Positions 10,304 through 20,840 of a DNA stretch of 64,000 nucleotides are shown here, piece by piece. The translations under genes and the position numbers were made by a program. The notes beneath the pieces are model-generated. The model was not told the DNA's origin. It worked only from the letters and a program-made list of their open reading frames with translations, and ran no database searches. Source of the DNA: Auricularia sp. M13 (Eukaryota; Basidiomycota; Agaricomycetes; Auriculariales; Auriculariaceae). Numbering within the stretch: the first letter of the stretch is position 1; the number at the start of each line of letters is the position of its first letter. The stretch lies in NCBI GenBank assembly GCA_037042915.1, contig CM073197.1, forward strand, positions 2,728,001 to 2,792,000, written 5' to 3'.

Positions 10304-11331
10304 TCAAGCGGCAAGCCTGGCAAAGAACGCCAGTACACCTTCACCGTGGCCGAACTCGTCGGGATCCGAGTCCCATCGGCGTGCCGATATCCGAATATTG
10401 TGATTAGTGCAAGCGGTATGCAATTCTGCGAGGGATTCATGTAGCCCATATTCATGATCGAATGTGGAGTCGAGCCTGAAAGCTATCTCCCGCAGCTGTT
10501 GTACTGCTGGGCTGCGGTCGCGAAGGAGTGATCCTAGAGTTTCGGCAATATCGAGGAAGCTCGAGTAGATCGAGGCCCAACTGCAGAGCAGCACCAGGCG
10601 ACGAAGTGGTGCACCACAGCGGGAGAGTAGCCCTGGGAACGATGATAGCTCGGCGGCTCTGAGCATCAGCAGAGTAAGACGAGGAAATGCTGCCACGACG
10701 CGATAGGCCACAGAAGGCTCCAGGGTGCCATCTCTAGAGCTGAATGTGAAGAAGAGGTACTGGACGCAGTTCCCTTCCTCGAGGCAATGGAGGACGTCAG
10801 GCGAGGAATTGTTGTGCAATGCAAGCCAACTGAGGGTGCTCCTCGACAGCGCGAACAGATGGCAGAATAAACGGCTGTCGTATCCAAAATATGACAGACG
10901 CTGTAATCGGAATGGATACGACGGATATGGCCTATCGCTCGAGGTGCCCAAGGGTTGGTCGACAGCATATATGTCGGGAGCCACTTCGAGTTCTTGGAGT
11001 CGAGGTGTATGAGATAGGATTGATACGACAACTTGCGTAGGAAGGTTTTCGTGTAGACAGAGGGTCCGTAGATTTGAGAGCTGATGGGCTCGCAGAATTG
11101 AGGTTGTTTGATTGGCGAAGATAGCTGAAACGTCTACGTCGGGATCCAGCCATAGAAAGAGCAAGCGGCACGACGGCAATAGCGCAAGCATATGCGGCAT
11201 ATCCAAGAGGTCAGGATCACCGCCTGCTGTGTCCGGGATGATGAGGATACTGTGCTGCGCTACAATCGAAGGGTCGAGTAGCCGTAAGGCGGCCACATCC
11301 CTAGAAAAGTTGCCTTCCAGGTCGGGTACGA
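10304..11331 (-). pseudogene. F-box/LRR-like protein, apparently 5' truncated
   Basis: A continuous reading frame of ~330 codons with leucine-rich, strand-helix periodicity: LSNLRTLCLHENLPTQVV, RLQRLSYFGY, FPRLTLLMLRAAELSSFPG and a final helical segment. This is the typical LRR part of basidiomycete F-box proteins, which recruit substrates to SCF ubiquitin ligases. The frame is closed upstream by a stop, and no in-frame ATG precedes the first conserved strand. An acceptor after CAACCAG near 11331 would allow a 5' exon, but no F-box is visible in the ~500 bp upstream. It is therefore probably an N-terminally truncated copy, or a gene whose first exon I could not find. The relic at 1060-1793 is a more decayed member of the same family. 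Confidence 0.5.
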
Positions 11332-12105
11332 ACTGGTTGAGGCATCACTTCAAATGTTGTATGTGACGGAACGTTCCACGCACCGCAACTGGCGCCTCCT
11401 TGCGCCACATGCGTAAGGTGGATTCACCGTGGTTGTTGAGAGCACTTGGAGAGCACTAAGCTTTGGTTTTGTTTGGCCGTGAGCCTAATCAAGTTCTGAT
11501 GAGAATGCAAATCAATACCACCAGGGTAGGGCATGGGTATATTGACCCAAAGGGCCCATAGGTGTTAGTCAACTCGACTCCTGAGATATATATGTGACTC
11601 GCCCATTATCCCTGTTCGCCAAAGAGGTATACCTTCCCGCACAGTTGCTATCCCTGCCGCGGCGGAAACTTGCCCAGAGTCCTTGCAAGTACTGACCAAT
11701 AGCGACAAGTTGCAAGGCGCCAAGATGGGCCAAGCAAGAGAAGTGAACCCAAGCGACGACCAAGCAAAATATGCGCTTATAGGTGAATCCTGCTAAGCCA
11801 AGCATTCCCCTTGCTCTTTCTTACCCCCACGGAAACGACGACGAAGAACGGTGGAGCGCACGCCGCCAGCAGCTGCGCCACAGTCGTATGAAAGTCAGAA
11901 TTCTAGTCCTGCGGCCTACAGGAATACAGGGCAGAGTGGTGTCGACAGTAAGTGAACAGCAAGTACTGCACGACGTCGTGCAACTAAAACATCCAAGAAC
12001 CGCATGTAGCATGCAGCCGTATTTTGTGCCTAGATATCCGGTAAGTGTCGAATCCTCGGTATGACAGAGATCGTGAGGGTAATATGAGCAGGGTGATGAT
12101 GATGC
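11332..12105. other. Intergenic, 0.8 kb
   Basis: Contains the upstream flank of the truncated F-box gene and the 3' flank of the PL14 gene. No coding segment with family similarity was found. Confidence 0.35.
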
Positions 12106-13239
12106 TTAGAGCATCGAGGCCAAAACGATCGCGACAAGCGCCCCGAGCGCGCTGGACACGCGAAGAGCCTCAGCGCTATTGGTGCCGTCGTCGTCGCCAG
12201 AACCGCCCGTAGCAGACGGGGATTCGTCGTCGGTTCCAGTCGGTGCATGGACAATCGTCGAGCTTTCGCCCAGAGGGTAGGCCTCCTTGCCCGACGCAGG
12301 CGATGCGCCCGGCTCCAGGGTAGCGCCGGAGATGCCTGCAAAGAAGACCTGCTGGTCGACGGGCGTCGCCCAGGTGTTGTCCGCGCCGCCGAAGAAGCTC
12401 TGGAAGTGCACGCCGCGGAAGACGGTTTCGGGCTTGGTGCGGATCTGCAGGTTGGTCGCGTGGATGACACTGTCGCCATTGACGAACAGCTCGAGCTCGC
12501 CGTCCGTCTGGCCGACGGTGTTGAGCTTCACGCGCTCCGCGACGACAGTCCAGTCGCCCGTCGCGAACTTGAACGCGCCGCGCGCGACGGAGACGCCGTA
12601 GGAGCCGTCGATGACGGAGTTTTGCAGCAGGCCGAACGACTTGGTGTTGGGGTCGCTGCCGTCCGTGCTGATCGGGACGTAGGCGTATATCTCGCCCGCG
12701 CCGTCCTTGCGCCACATGAGCCGCAGGTCGAAGCAGCCCTCGCGGTCGTCCTGACGACCGCCAGAGCACGCGAAGGCCTCGTCGGGCGTGGCGCCGCCGT
12801 ACGGACCGGGCAGCTTGCCACCCTTGACAAAGTCGAAGCCGGCCGGGAAGTAGACTGCGTAGCTGAACAGGATCTCATTGACGCTTGGGTCGCTCCAGTC
12901 ATGCCCAACGGGCCCAGGGAAGTAAAAGCCAATGCCACCGCGGGGAGCGTCGTCTGCGCTTGGGTTGTAGCTACCTTTCGGATAGTCGATGAGCCACGCC
13001 TTGGTGCCCGACGGTGCGCTACCCGGAGCGTCGACAACAGTATGGTTAAGACCTTTGGACTGCTTAATAACACCCAAAGGGGCATCGTCGAGGGCGACGA
13101 GGGCGGCGCCAACGGCCTTGGGCACGCTGGGATATGTTGTGTAGCCGTCCTTGATAGCGACCGGGAACAGCGACGCCGGGTCAAACGCCAGCGCAGCCAG
13201 CGGCGCGACTGCGGTCAGCAGAAAGGAGCGGGAGTACAT
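12106..13239 (-). CDS. Secreted polysaccharide lyase family 14-like protein, probable GPI anchor
   Basis: 377 codons in one exon. N-terminal signal peptide MYSRSFLLTAVAPLAALAFD. The central domain matches the fungal PL14-type beta-jelly roll: GIGFYFPGPVGHDWSD, LFSYAVYFPAGFDFVKGGKLPG, CFDLRLMWRKDGAGEIYAYVP and VFRGVHFQSFFGGADNTWATP are in the conserved order. Known PL14 enzymes cleave uronate-containing polysaccharides such as alginate or glucuronan by beta-elimination. A Ser/Thr/Gly/Asp-rich tail is followed by a hydrophobic terminus (ALGALVAIVLASML), suggesting GPI anchoring at the cell surface. Fungal substrate specificity for this clade is uncertain. Confidence is high for the domain and moderate for the GPI call. 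Confidence 0.85.
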   Translation of the reverse strand: MYSRSFLLTAVAPLAALAFDPASLFPVAIKDGYTTYPSVPKAVGAALVALDDAPLGVIKQSKGLNHTVVDAPGSAPSGTKAWLIDYPKGSYNPSADDAPRGGIGFYFPGPVGHDWSDPSVNEILFSYAVYFPAGFDFVKGGKLPGPYGGATPDEAFACSGGRQDDREGCFDLRLMWRKDGAGEIYAYVPISTDGSDPNTKSFGLLQNSVIDGSYGVSVARGAFKFATGDWTVVAERVKLNTVGQTDGELELFVNGDSVIHATNLQIRTKPETVFRGVHFQSFFGGADNTWATPVDQQVFFAGISGATLEPGASPASGKEAYPLGESSTIVHAPTGTDDESPSATGGSGDDDGTNSAEALRVSSALGALVAIVLASML

Positions 13240-13607
13240 GGGACTGTGGGTGCTGTGCGAGCGACTAGGAATACTGGGCGCGGAGTCGTTGGAATCTGAG
13301 AAGCACGTGGGTTTGACGCTGTTTGGTCATGGCTTCGCGCCATCGTCACCGTTGCCACAGAGCATTCCTCGCAATCTCATGGATTCTGTGTTCTTCTGCC
13401 TGGTTTGAAGAGGGCACTGAGATGCGACAAACGGGATATTGATATACATTCAATCATCATGGTCATTCAAGAAACATCATAACGATAAAGCAATGTCAGA
13501 GCTCGAAGTGTCCGAAGTCGTAGTCTAAGGGATACAGCAGTTTTAACGAGCGCGAATAGATTAGTCGTTCAATGTCGTAATGAGAGTCCGAGGCGTTGTG
13601 TCTCGAT
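13240..13607. other. Intergenic, 0.37 kb
   Basis: Promoter side of the PL14 gene and 3' flank of the KRE6-like gene. No further feature was seen. Confidence 0.3.
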
Positions 13608-15714
13608 TTAACATGCGTCGACCAGGTTGTTCTTTGGGAACTTGTAACCGGCCTCCGCCCATGTCGTGAAGTTTGGATTTGAGTATGCGTTGATGTGCCT
13701 GAACATCTCGGAAATCAGTATGGACAGGGAGTAGCGCAACTGAGCGAACGCACCGTTGGATGTAGTCCTGCGTCGGGAAGTCTTTCGGGTCGCAGCTAAC
13801 GTTGTCCTCGCCGTCGCGCTGGTACACGCGCACGTAGTCGACATACATCTTGGCGGGAAACTGCAGGTTGACAGTGTCGACTTCCTGGAAGCTCTCGCTC
13901 ATGCCGAGGTTAAGGATGATGCTCTGCAGTAAATTCAATGAGCTGTCTAAAATACGAGAAGACGCAACGTACCATGGGCTCTTCGGGAATGACACGTTTG
14001 CTAATACCCGACTGTGCGTCGCCCTCGAGCGCAGCAGCATTCAGCGTCCACGTCGGCTTCCCGCCAATCGACCACGTGATGAACCCATCGTCGCCCGAGT
14101 GATACTCGTACCCAAACGTCTGGAACTGCACGCCGCCATACGGTGCAGCGCCAAAGTCCGTGAGCGCGCTGAGCGCCTGCTGGTACGGTGCGCCGAGGTA
14201 CGTATTGAGCTGCGTCAGGGTGGGATCGGTGATCTCGACGGCAGGCGACGCGTTGTTGAAGCGGTAGTCGGCGTTGTACGGCGCGAGTTGGAACGACTGC
14301 GACGCAATGCCGTGGCCCAGCGCGACGTCCACCGTCGCCTCCAGGATGTCGATCTCCGGCGCGTTGCGCGGGCTGTTGTACTTGGGCCCCGGATGGTCTG
14401 CGCCAGGGCAGCTGCACGCGGAGAGACGCTGGCCCGGCTGGAAGGAGAGCGGCTCGCCCTCCGTCGTCGTCTGCGGGACACCGCCCGGCGCGGTCTGGTT
14501 CTTCAGCGTACCCGCATCGCAGGCTTTGTACGAATACGGCCAGAGACCTTCCGTCGTCGCGCCGTAGCCCGCACGACCGAGGTTGCCCATGGTCCACGCA
14601 GCAGGCCAGAATCTTCAACGAGTCAGCAATTGAATCCTTGATCGAGGAACGGAAGACGCACCCTGAAACCGTCGGGTCGCCAGGGAGCGACAACGACACC
14701 TCGATGTAGCCGTTTGTGAAGCACAGCTTGTTCCACGACTGGAGCATGCCGCTAATATAATTCAAGTCGTGGTTCTCCTTCTGGTCAATGGTGATGACGA
14801 GCTTGCCGTCCTGGGTCCTGATCTGGTCGGGATCGTACCACTCCAGATCCACCGTTGGCCAATACTGAGCACGACGATCAGCCCCGCGGAAGAAGCGTCA
14901 AGATACATACGCACGTGCAAGTTGACTGCTTCCCAGTAAGGATCTTCGCCTTCACCAAATGAGCGTCCGTCCTTGTTGAACTCGTCACTGAAGACCAGAT
15001 GATACTGCTGGCCGTCGAACCCGGTCCTAGTGCGCACATCTTGCGGCGTATCGTCGTCGATAAGGCCACGCATGCCCCCTGAACTTCCGCCGATTTGACC
15101 AGTGCCATTCATGAGCATGAAGCCCGTCTGGTCGGGCGGAAAGACGATGTAGGAGACGACGGGGTATATGACGAAGAGCAGGAAGATCCCAACGACGATG
15201 AGCACCATGACGACGACGTTGGCGAATCCGCGCGTGGAGAGGACATTGCGCGTTTTATCGCGCAGCGTGTCGTGGTGCTCCAGCTCGTCTTCGGTGTCGC
15301 TGTCCCTTGCCAGATCCCATTGCGAGGGGACTGCGTTCGTAGCTGACAGCGCGCCGATCGCCAGAAGGGGTCCCTTCTCATGTGAAGACTTGAGGTTTAA
15401 CGTTGACAACGCCGCAGAATAACGGGTTGTGCTATTCCGCTGTAAATCTGCGCCAGCTTCGCTCTGAGGATAAGGTTAGCATACCCGTATCCAGGTGAGC
15501 GGCACAGACTCCTTACCGTTGCTGGATAGGGCGTAAAGCCAGCTCCGAGGTCGCCTCTGACGACGAGATGCGTGGTATCATCTGTGGGCGCTGTGTCCTC
15601 CTCTACACTGGACAGCGCAGGGCTATGTAACGGCGAGTATGGCGTGGAGTATTGGAAAGCAGAGCCCTGGGCGTGAGACGGCGGGGGCAGGCGGTATGGT
15701 CGTGGGAGGCTCAT
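13608..15714 (-). CDS. SKN1/KRE6-like: KRE6/SKN1-type beta-glucan synthesis-associated protein (GH16-like)
   Basis: Six exons with consistent phases: 15517-15714, 14915-15463, 14662-14864, 13973-14612, 13754-13923 and 13608-13698, encoding 616 residues. It is a type II membrane protein: a cytoplasmic Ser/Pro-rich N-terminus, one TM segment (FANVVVMVLIVVGIFLLFVI) and a lumenal SKN1/GH16 domain. The lumenal domain starts near YHLVFSDEFNKDGRSF and WEAVNLHYWPTVDLEWYDP. The GH16 acid motif is present as EIDILEATV (ExDxxE). Family members act in the ER/Golgi and are required for beta-1,6-glucan formation in the cell wall. The terminal HINAYSNPNFTTWAEAGY and LVDAC are typical of the family. Splice sites are GT-AG throughout. 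Confidence 0.93.
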
Positions 15715-17112
15715 GAAGATGCTGCAGGACTCCCTGCCAATTGGCCGCCCTTACATAGCACGGAGGCAGAGTGACGGTGGGGCCAGTGGCGTATAACAGG
15801 GCCAATTTCATGGAGGCGGGTGCGGTCGTGGGAGTTTGTGACGTAGCTGCTCTGGCGTGGCACATCAAGCTCGTGAAATCTCCGACTCCGACAGATTTGT
15901 TGTTTTTCAGATGGAAAGGCCGAAATCTCATGCTTCAAACTGAAAACGAGGCCTGATGATGATGAAAAAATAACAGGGAGGAGTATAAGTATGATTTTTG
16001 GGTCAGCTCCCGTAGATTGTTTGCTTAAAGTACATCCACCGTACCAAGGCAAAAAGAAATGATTGATATTTGCATTCCCAGATAGATGGAGATACATCTC
16101 ACTATAAAAAAAGAACTTCAGTTGATTGGGCGGCTGACCCTTATGAACCGCCCTATGAAAGGAATTGAGGACCGCGTCGCTGAAAACATCGCGCTTGTAG
16201 CCCATGGATATCTGGCCGAGAAGAATCATAGGCATTTAGACAAATTGCCTCATGTTTGATCATTTCATGTGTCTGAGGTCGAGCGATGATGAAGGCAAAC
16301 TTGAAGGTTGTCCCCTAGTACCAGCCGGCCTGTCTCCTCCGAGCGGACCGAGCCTCCTCCGAGACTCGCCACGAGGGAAACATGCCTCAAGATCCATATT
16401 ATGAAGCGAGATCTTTTATGCCTGTTCAGCTACCATTTGTGATTGTCTCTGAACCTTTGAAGTGACTCCGGAATGTGCGCCGGAGATAGAGACGGAGATA
16501 AATTTCAATCGCCGAAGGTCTTCCATTAACGCCCACCACCACCATCCATGTCCTTACTGCAACCACCTGCTCTGCTCCCACATCGGACATCGTTTTCTGA
16601 CAGTTTGAACGACCATGGACATGGATTCTTAGCCCTGATACGAACCAATAGCCCCGTCCGCCGAGCACGCACCGCTCGGAAAAGAACGCTGGTCTTCTAG
16701 CTGCACGTGCTGAAGATTTGGGGTCTATGCGCATCCATGGCAAACTACACAGCGTGGGCGAGTTCCGGTTGTCTTCGCAGAGCCGGAGCCTTTGTTGTTT
16801 TTGGGTGCGCTATTGTTCCTCGGCAACCACGTTGTCAGGCCGAGTTGTTGTTCTTAGCACAATCGGGCGCATGGCCGCTCGCGCCTCTATAAAGCGTGAA
16901 TGCGGCTGGGGCTTAAGTGGCCAACAGCCCTCGTTCCCCTACCACAGACCGGCGTCTGTGTTTCCCTCTCGCAACTCGTATCTTTATTCACGCTCACGTC
17001 GTTGGACACGCACGCACTTGACGCACGGCCGTCGCTACATTCTCTTGCAATCGCCTTTCTTTGACGCTCTCCACCGTCACCAGCCAAAACTAGCCTCAAG
17101 CCTCAAGCCGAC
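15715..17112. other. Intergenic, 1.4 kb, divergent promoter region
   Basis: Separates KRE6-like (-) from the SUR7-like gene (+), so both promoters lie here. A TATAAAG at 16888-16894 precedes the plus-strand gene by ~220 bp. Open frames inside lack protein-like composition. Confidence 0.4.
16888..16894 (+). promoter_or_regulatory. TATA-like box upstream of the SUR7-like gene
   Basis: TATAAAG in a GC-rich context, ~220 bp upstream of the start at 17113, followed by a pyrimidine-rich stretch likely to be leader. The long leader makes the link moderate. Confidence 0.35.
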
Positions 17113-17943
17113 ATGATTGCCAACCTTTCAAAAGCCATCATCCTCTACCTTGCGCCGTTGCTCGCGCTTACGTCGTTCTTGCTCAACCTGTTTGTCTTCG
17201 TCGCACCTACCATCCTGTTCCATGACAGCGTTGCGCTCGCACGGGTGACCCCTGCGCTGCTGGATCTGGCGACGAATACGTCGCACAAAGATGGTGATTT
17301 GGATGGCCCGACGGTCCTTGTCGGGATGCTGGGCTCCTGTGCTCGTGCATCCAACAAGGAGGTCCTCTTCTGCTCGCCGCCGTCGTTCGCTGCCACCTAC
17401 AGTACGTTCTACCCCTAGCCTGTCGAGCCTGATGACTAACAGAATGGCTTTAAGACACGTCGGTGCTACCGAGCTCGATCCCGAACTTTTTGACCGCGCC
17501 CGTCAGCGCGACACCGGTCTTCACCATAATCGCGCTCATGATCTTCGCCGCCTTCCTGCCGTTCTTCACGCTCTCCGCGCTGCGCGAGAAGCTGCCCGGC
17601 CGCCTCGGCGCGCCGTTCAATAAGCCCGCGGTCGGGAGCTTCATCGCCTGGGCTGGTGTGCTCTCCTGGCTCTTCCTCATGGCCGTCTACCTCGTCATGC
17701 GCATGTGGCTCGGCCGCGCCGTGGCCGACATCAATGCGCAAATCATCAACCTCGCCAAGGAGGCGCCGCAGCTGCACGCCGACGTCGCAAACGGCTTCAC
17801 AAGTACGCTTACACTTTCTTTTGTCCACGGCAGCCGCTTATCGTCCCTCAGTGATCTGGGTTGCGCAAGCCTTCGCCGCCGTACCGGTCATTTGCTCACT
17901 CATGAAGTTGCACATGAGCAACGTGCCAGTGGGCAAGGTTTAA
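17113..17943 (+). CDS. SUR7/PalI-family four-TM membrane protein
   Basis: Three exons: 17113-17401, 17455-17802 and 17852-17943. Removing introns 17402-17454 and 17803-17851 keeps phase. Four hydrophobic segments are present: AIILYLAPLLALTSFLLNLF near the N-terminus; ATPVFTIIALMIFAAFLPFF; SFIAWAGVLSWLFLMAVYLV; and VWVAQAFAAVPVICSLM close to the C-terminus. A ~75-residue extracellular loop with two Cys lies between TM1 and TM2 (GMLGSCARASNKEVLFCSPPS). This is the SUR7/PalI (Rim9) architecture: plasma-membrane proteins of eisosomes or of ambient-pH sensing. Which of the two roles applies cannot be decided from sequence. Confidence 0.75.
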
Positions 17944-18172
17944 ACCTTTCGCGCTCTGAGCACCATGTTACGACACTTACGGGACGAGCGAACGGACCAT
18001 CTTTCCCGGGCATTTCGCATCATATTGTAGCCACAGCAGCACTGTCTTCATAGTCTATTACTTGAGCTCCATACTAGATCTGGCAATCTGCATCAGTTGC
18101 ACATTTGGACTTGGGGCAGGAGACTCGGTTGACAATCGGTTGAGTCGGCAGTCTCCGAAACGACCCCGATTG

Positions 18173-19408
18173 ATGACTACCAACGTCGATGTCCAGGATA
18201 AGCTGCGACAAACCTGGGATATTATTGTAGGCTGCCCTGTGTCCTGCCCTTGCAAAGACGCAGAACTATGCGGCCAACATAGCGCACAACGCGTTCGAGA
18301 CCTCGTGCTCCTGATCCAGCGTTCTCCCGACGAATATCTGGACGAGTTGGACTCCCTGGTCGCGCTGGCCAACGCGAACTTCAGGAAATTCCCTCATAGG
18401 CTCGTGCCCGCCTGCTGGCGCTCCGTGCATACGGACGCGTCCATTTTGCGCTGCACTTGTGACCTGCTGCAACCTGACGGAGATGTGCGCGAGGATGCTT
18501 TCTGGACGGCTACCGTTGAGCGCTTAGATTTGGCGCTTATCATATCTGGTGCACCGGGCGAGGGCAGGCTGGATGCTATATATGACCTGATCGACTTGGT
18601 TCAGTCGCTACACCTTCCTCTGCTTGATGACCCATTCGTCGGCGATGGCGAGCCTGATCTTGCGCATCTATCTACTAGTCTCCCGCCGCACGCCGAGGCC
18701 ATCCCACAATTGTTTGCCCCGCCGTCGCTGGCTGCGTTCACAAAAGCGCATCACTCCTCGCCGTTCATCTTGCCCGGTTTCTTATCTGACTGGCCCGCAC
18801 TCAACGAGCATCCATGGAGGTCGCGATCCTATCTCTTTCGAGCTGCGGGGCGCGGGCGCGTGGTTCCTGTGGAGCTCGGGGCGGACTACACGCGCGACGA
18901 CTGGGGCCAGACGTTCATGACATGGGAAAGCTTCCTGCACGCACTGCCGGACGCAGCCGACGTGAAGTACCTCGCGCAGCACGACCTGTTCACGCAATTC
19001 CCCGCGTTGCGTGCCGACGTAATCGTGCCGGACTACGTCTACGCCGACATTCCCGGCGCACGGGACACGCTCGCGCTGAACGCATGGGTTGGCTGCCGCG
19101 GCGCCGGCTCGCCCGCACACACGGACCAATTCGCGAATTGCTACTGTCTGGTGACCGGCCGCAAGAGCGTGTGGGTCGCCCCTCCCCACGTGGACGTCGC
19201 AGCAGCGCTCGAACCCGATGGGAATACTGCACGGATTGATGTATTCGCCGCGGAGCAGACAGCAATGTCAGAAAAATTCATCAGGGATGCTATCCCGCGC
19301 GCCAGGGCGGCGGTGCTGGAGCCGGGAGACATGCTCTACCTCCCACGCGGGTGGTGGCATGCTTTCCGGAACGAAGATACAAGCTTTGCGGTCTCCATGT
19401 GGTTCTGA
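18173..19408 (+). CDS. JmjC / cupin_8 domain protein (KDM8/JMJD5-like)
   Basis: 411 residues from the first ATG at 18173. The frame is open further upstream, but only via a TTG. The C-terminal half is a JmjC/cupin_8 fold: FILPGFLSDWPALNEHPW, RGRVVPVELGADYTRDDWGQ and ALNAWVGCRGAGSPAHTDQF. The Fe(II) ligands H316 and D318 lie in AHTDQF and H396 in RGWWHAF, preceded by LEPGDMLYLP. It should be a 2-oxoglutarate/Fe(II)-dependent oxygenase resembling KDM8/JMJD5, which hydroxylates protein arginines. The N-terminal ~180 residues are helical and resemble the JMJD5 N-domain, with a Cys-rich start (CPVSCPCKDAELCG). All metal residues are intact. Confidence 0.88.
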   Translation: MTTNVDVQDKLRQTWDIIVGCPVSCPCKDAELCGQHSAQRVRDLVLLIQRSPDEYLDELDSLVALANANFRKFPHRLVPACWRSVHTDASILRCTCDLLQPDGDVREDAFWTATVERLDLALIISGAPGEGRLDAIYDLIDLVQSLHLPLLDDPFVGDGEPDLAHLSTSLPPHAEAIPQLFAPPSLAAFTKAHHSSPFILPGFLSDWPALNEHPWRSRSYLFRAAGRGRVVPVELGADYTRDDWGQTFMTWESFLHALPDAADVKYLAQHDLFTQFPALRADVIVPDYVYADIPGARDTLALNAWVGCRGAGSPAHTDQFANCYCLVTGRKSVWVAPPHVDVAAALEPDGNTARIDVFAAEQTAMSEKFIRDAIPRARAAVLEPGDMLYLPRGWWHAFRNEDTSFAVSMWF

Positions 19409-19915
19409 ACTCGATGCTCGGCAATAGTTACGTATTATTATAGGGAATGTCGGGTAATGATGCATCGGTGCATGGTACAATTCCGCCATACATCAAAGGC
19501 CGATAGCATGTATTTACATGCGTGAGATAGATACAGTTTGATCAGTTTGAGCACATGCGTGATGGGGGTTCTGTAGGCATTATACAGTGCTGCTTTGGGA
19601 CATATCGACTGTTGAGCAGATGCCAGCGCAAGCGGGCATCTGCTATCTATGTCGTCAAATACTCATGGACTTGGCATAATACTTTAGTATAAGTCTGAAT
19701 CGGTCAACCTGGGTTGTTGGTGGGATGACGATGGGATGCAACGCCAGCCTTGGTTGGTTTCGATGCGCTGGGTTTGAGAAGGTCGGGGATGTCTAGGTAC
19801 GATGTCGGACGGCACTGGAGTCATGGAGAGCCGTGGATGTCTGTTGGTTAGTACTGTAAGCGAAACAGAAAATTCGAGATTGATTGTTGCACGTTTGAGG
19901 GCGTACTCACGGATA
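19409..19915. other. Intergenic, 0.5 kb
   Basis: Convergent 3' flanks of the JmjC gene (+) and the small Zn-cluster-like gene (-). No coding signal was found. Confidence 0.3.
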
Positions 19916-20314
19916 TTACTGTCTCGGTGACTGCTCCGAGTCTGACAGGTCGATCTCAGGCGGTCGCGAGCTGAGGAACAGTACGAGAAGAGCAAGGCCC
20001 TCCCCCTCGTCCTCTCTTGCCGAGTGGTGTTCATCATACTCGCACCGAATGCCGCCCTCGCTGCACAGAAAGCAAGTGGGCTTGTCGCGGCTACACGCGC
20101 TGGGTCTCCCGCTAGCAACGCATTGCCTACACGGAACGGGTGATTTTTCTCCTCTATTACTGAAGGGTGTGAAGCAGACAATCGGGTGAGATGGGCAGGA
20201 GGCATTGGAGACGCTGGCGTACCTAGCACCGCGTTCGCGTCCGAGAAGCGGGGCATCGGAGACAGATGATACATTACGGTCATCGACTGGAGCCCAGCTC
20301 ATACTTGGATGCAA
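19916..20314 (-). CDS. Small Zn2Cys6-like cysteine-rich protein
   Basis: 132 codons, single exon. The centre reads PCRQCVASGRPSAC, then CFLCSEGGIRCEYDE: six Cys spaced C-x2-C-x8-C-x6-C-x2-C-x6-C. The second half fits the fungal Zn2Cys6 binuclear cluster exactly, while the first loop is two residues longer than usual. The acidic C-terminus ends IDLSDSEQSPRQ. The cysteine pattern resembles that of the retroelement cargo ORF at 49200, so the two may share ancestry. Function is unknown; it is too short to be a full transcription factor. It could also be a fragment of a larger spliced gene. Confidence 0.38.
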   Translation of the reverse strand: MHPSMSWAPVDDRNVSSVSDAPLLGRERGARYASVSNASCPSHPIVCFTPFSNRGEKSPVPCRQCVASGRPSACSRDKPTCFLCSEGGIRCEYDEHHSAREDEGEGLALLVLFLSSRPPEIDLSDSEQSPRQ

Positions 20315-20840
20315 TGTGCCGTAGTGGATAGGGGTGTGTGCATCTTGTGGAGAAGCGGACGGCTATAAAAGCAGGTCAAATCGCACATCTGGTCTCCTCC
20401 GAGGATGTCCGTCTGCGCGTTGGCGCCTACTCCAACTCGTCGCCATGAGCTAGAGATTCCGTCCACACAGCTGATGGCTCATGTGCTAAATAACGATTAC
20501 AACAAAGATCTTCAATCGTTTCATGCATAGGAGGCACGTGCATGCACAAATCCCTGCGAATCTTTGCAGTACGCTCCAAATGCGCGGTGTAATCTCAGGG
20601 TATCATGTAGGGTACTCTAGGGCTGCGATGGACCACTGCAACCTGCGTCGGCCTTTTGCAGGGACGGGCGGTAAAGAAGCTCAGAAACCTGCGCCCATAA
20701 ATTTGCACGACTTCCCGAGATTAGAGCTCAAGAAGAACTACTCGGTAGACGATCGATCTGGGCATCATACTCATCTCCGCGGAGGACCGGTGCGACTGTA
20801 CAGGAGATATCTACGGACAAAGCAGCATGTATGTACAACG
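20315..20840. other. Intergenic, 0.5 kb
   Basis: Contains a strong TATAAAAG at 20364-20371 in plus orientation, about 35 bp before a short plus ORF (20404-20526, ~40 codons) with no recognisable similarity. Otherwise nothing. Confidence 0.3.

Noticed and set aside
12030-12060. tRNA B-box-like sequence near 12048
   Set aside because: The match to GGTTCGANNCC is poor and no A box or cloverleaf could be drawn.
12247-13299. 350-codon plus ORF
   Set aside because: Antisense shadow of the PL14 gene, whose minus frame has a signal peptide and conserved blocks.
13850-14641. 263-codon plus ORF
   Set aside because: Antisense to the KRE6-like exons; Arg-rich shadow translation.
18062-18172. N-terminal extension of the JmjC protein
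   Set aside because: The frame is open but begins with TTG; the first ATG is at 18173 and conserved sequence starts after it.
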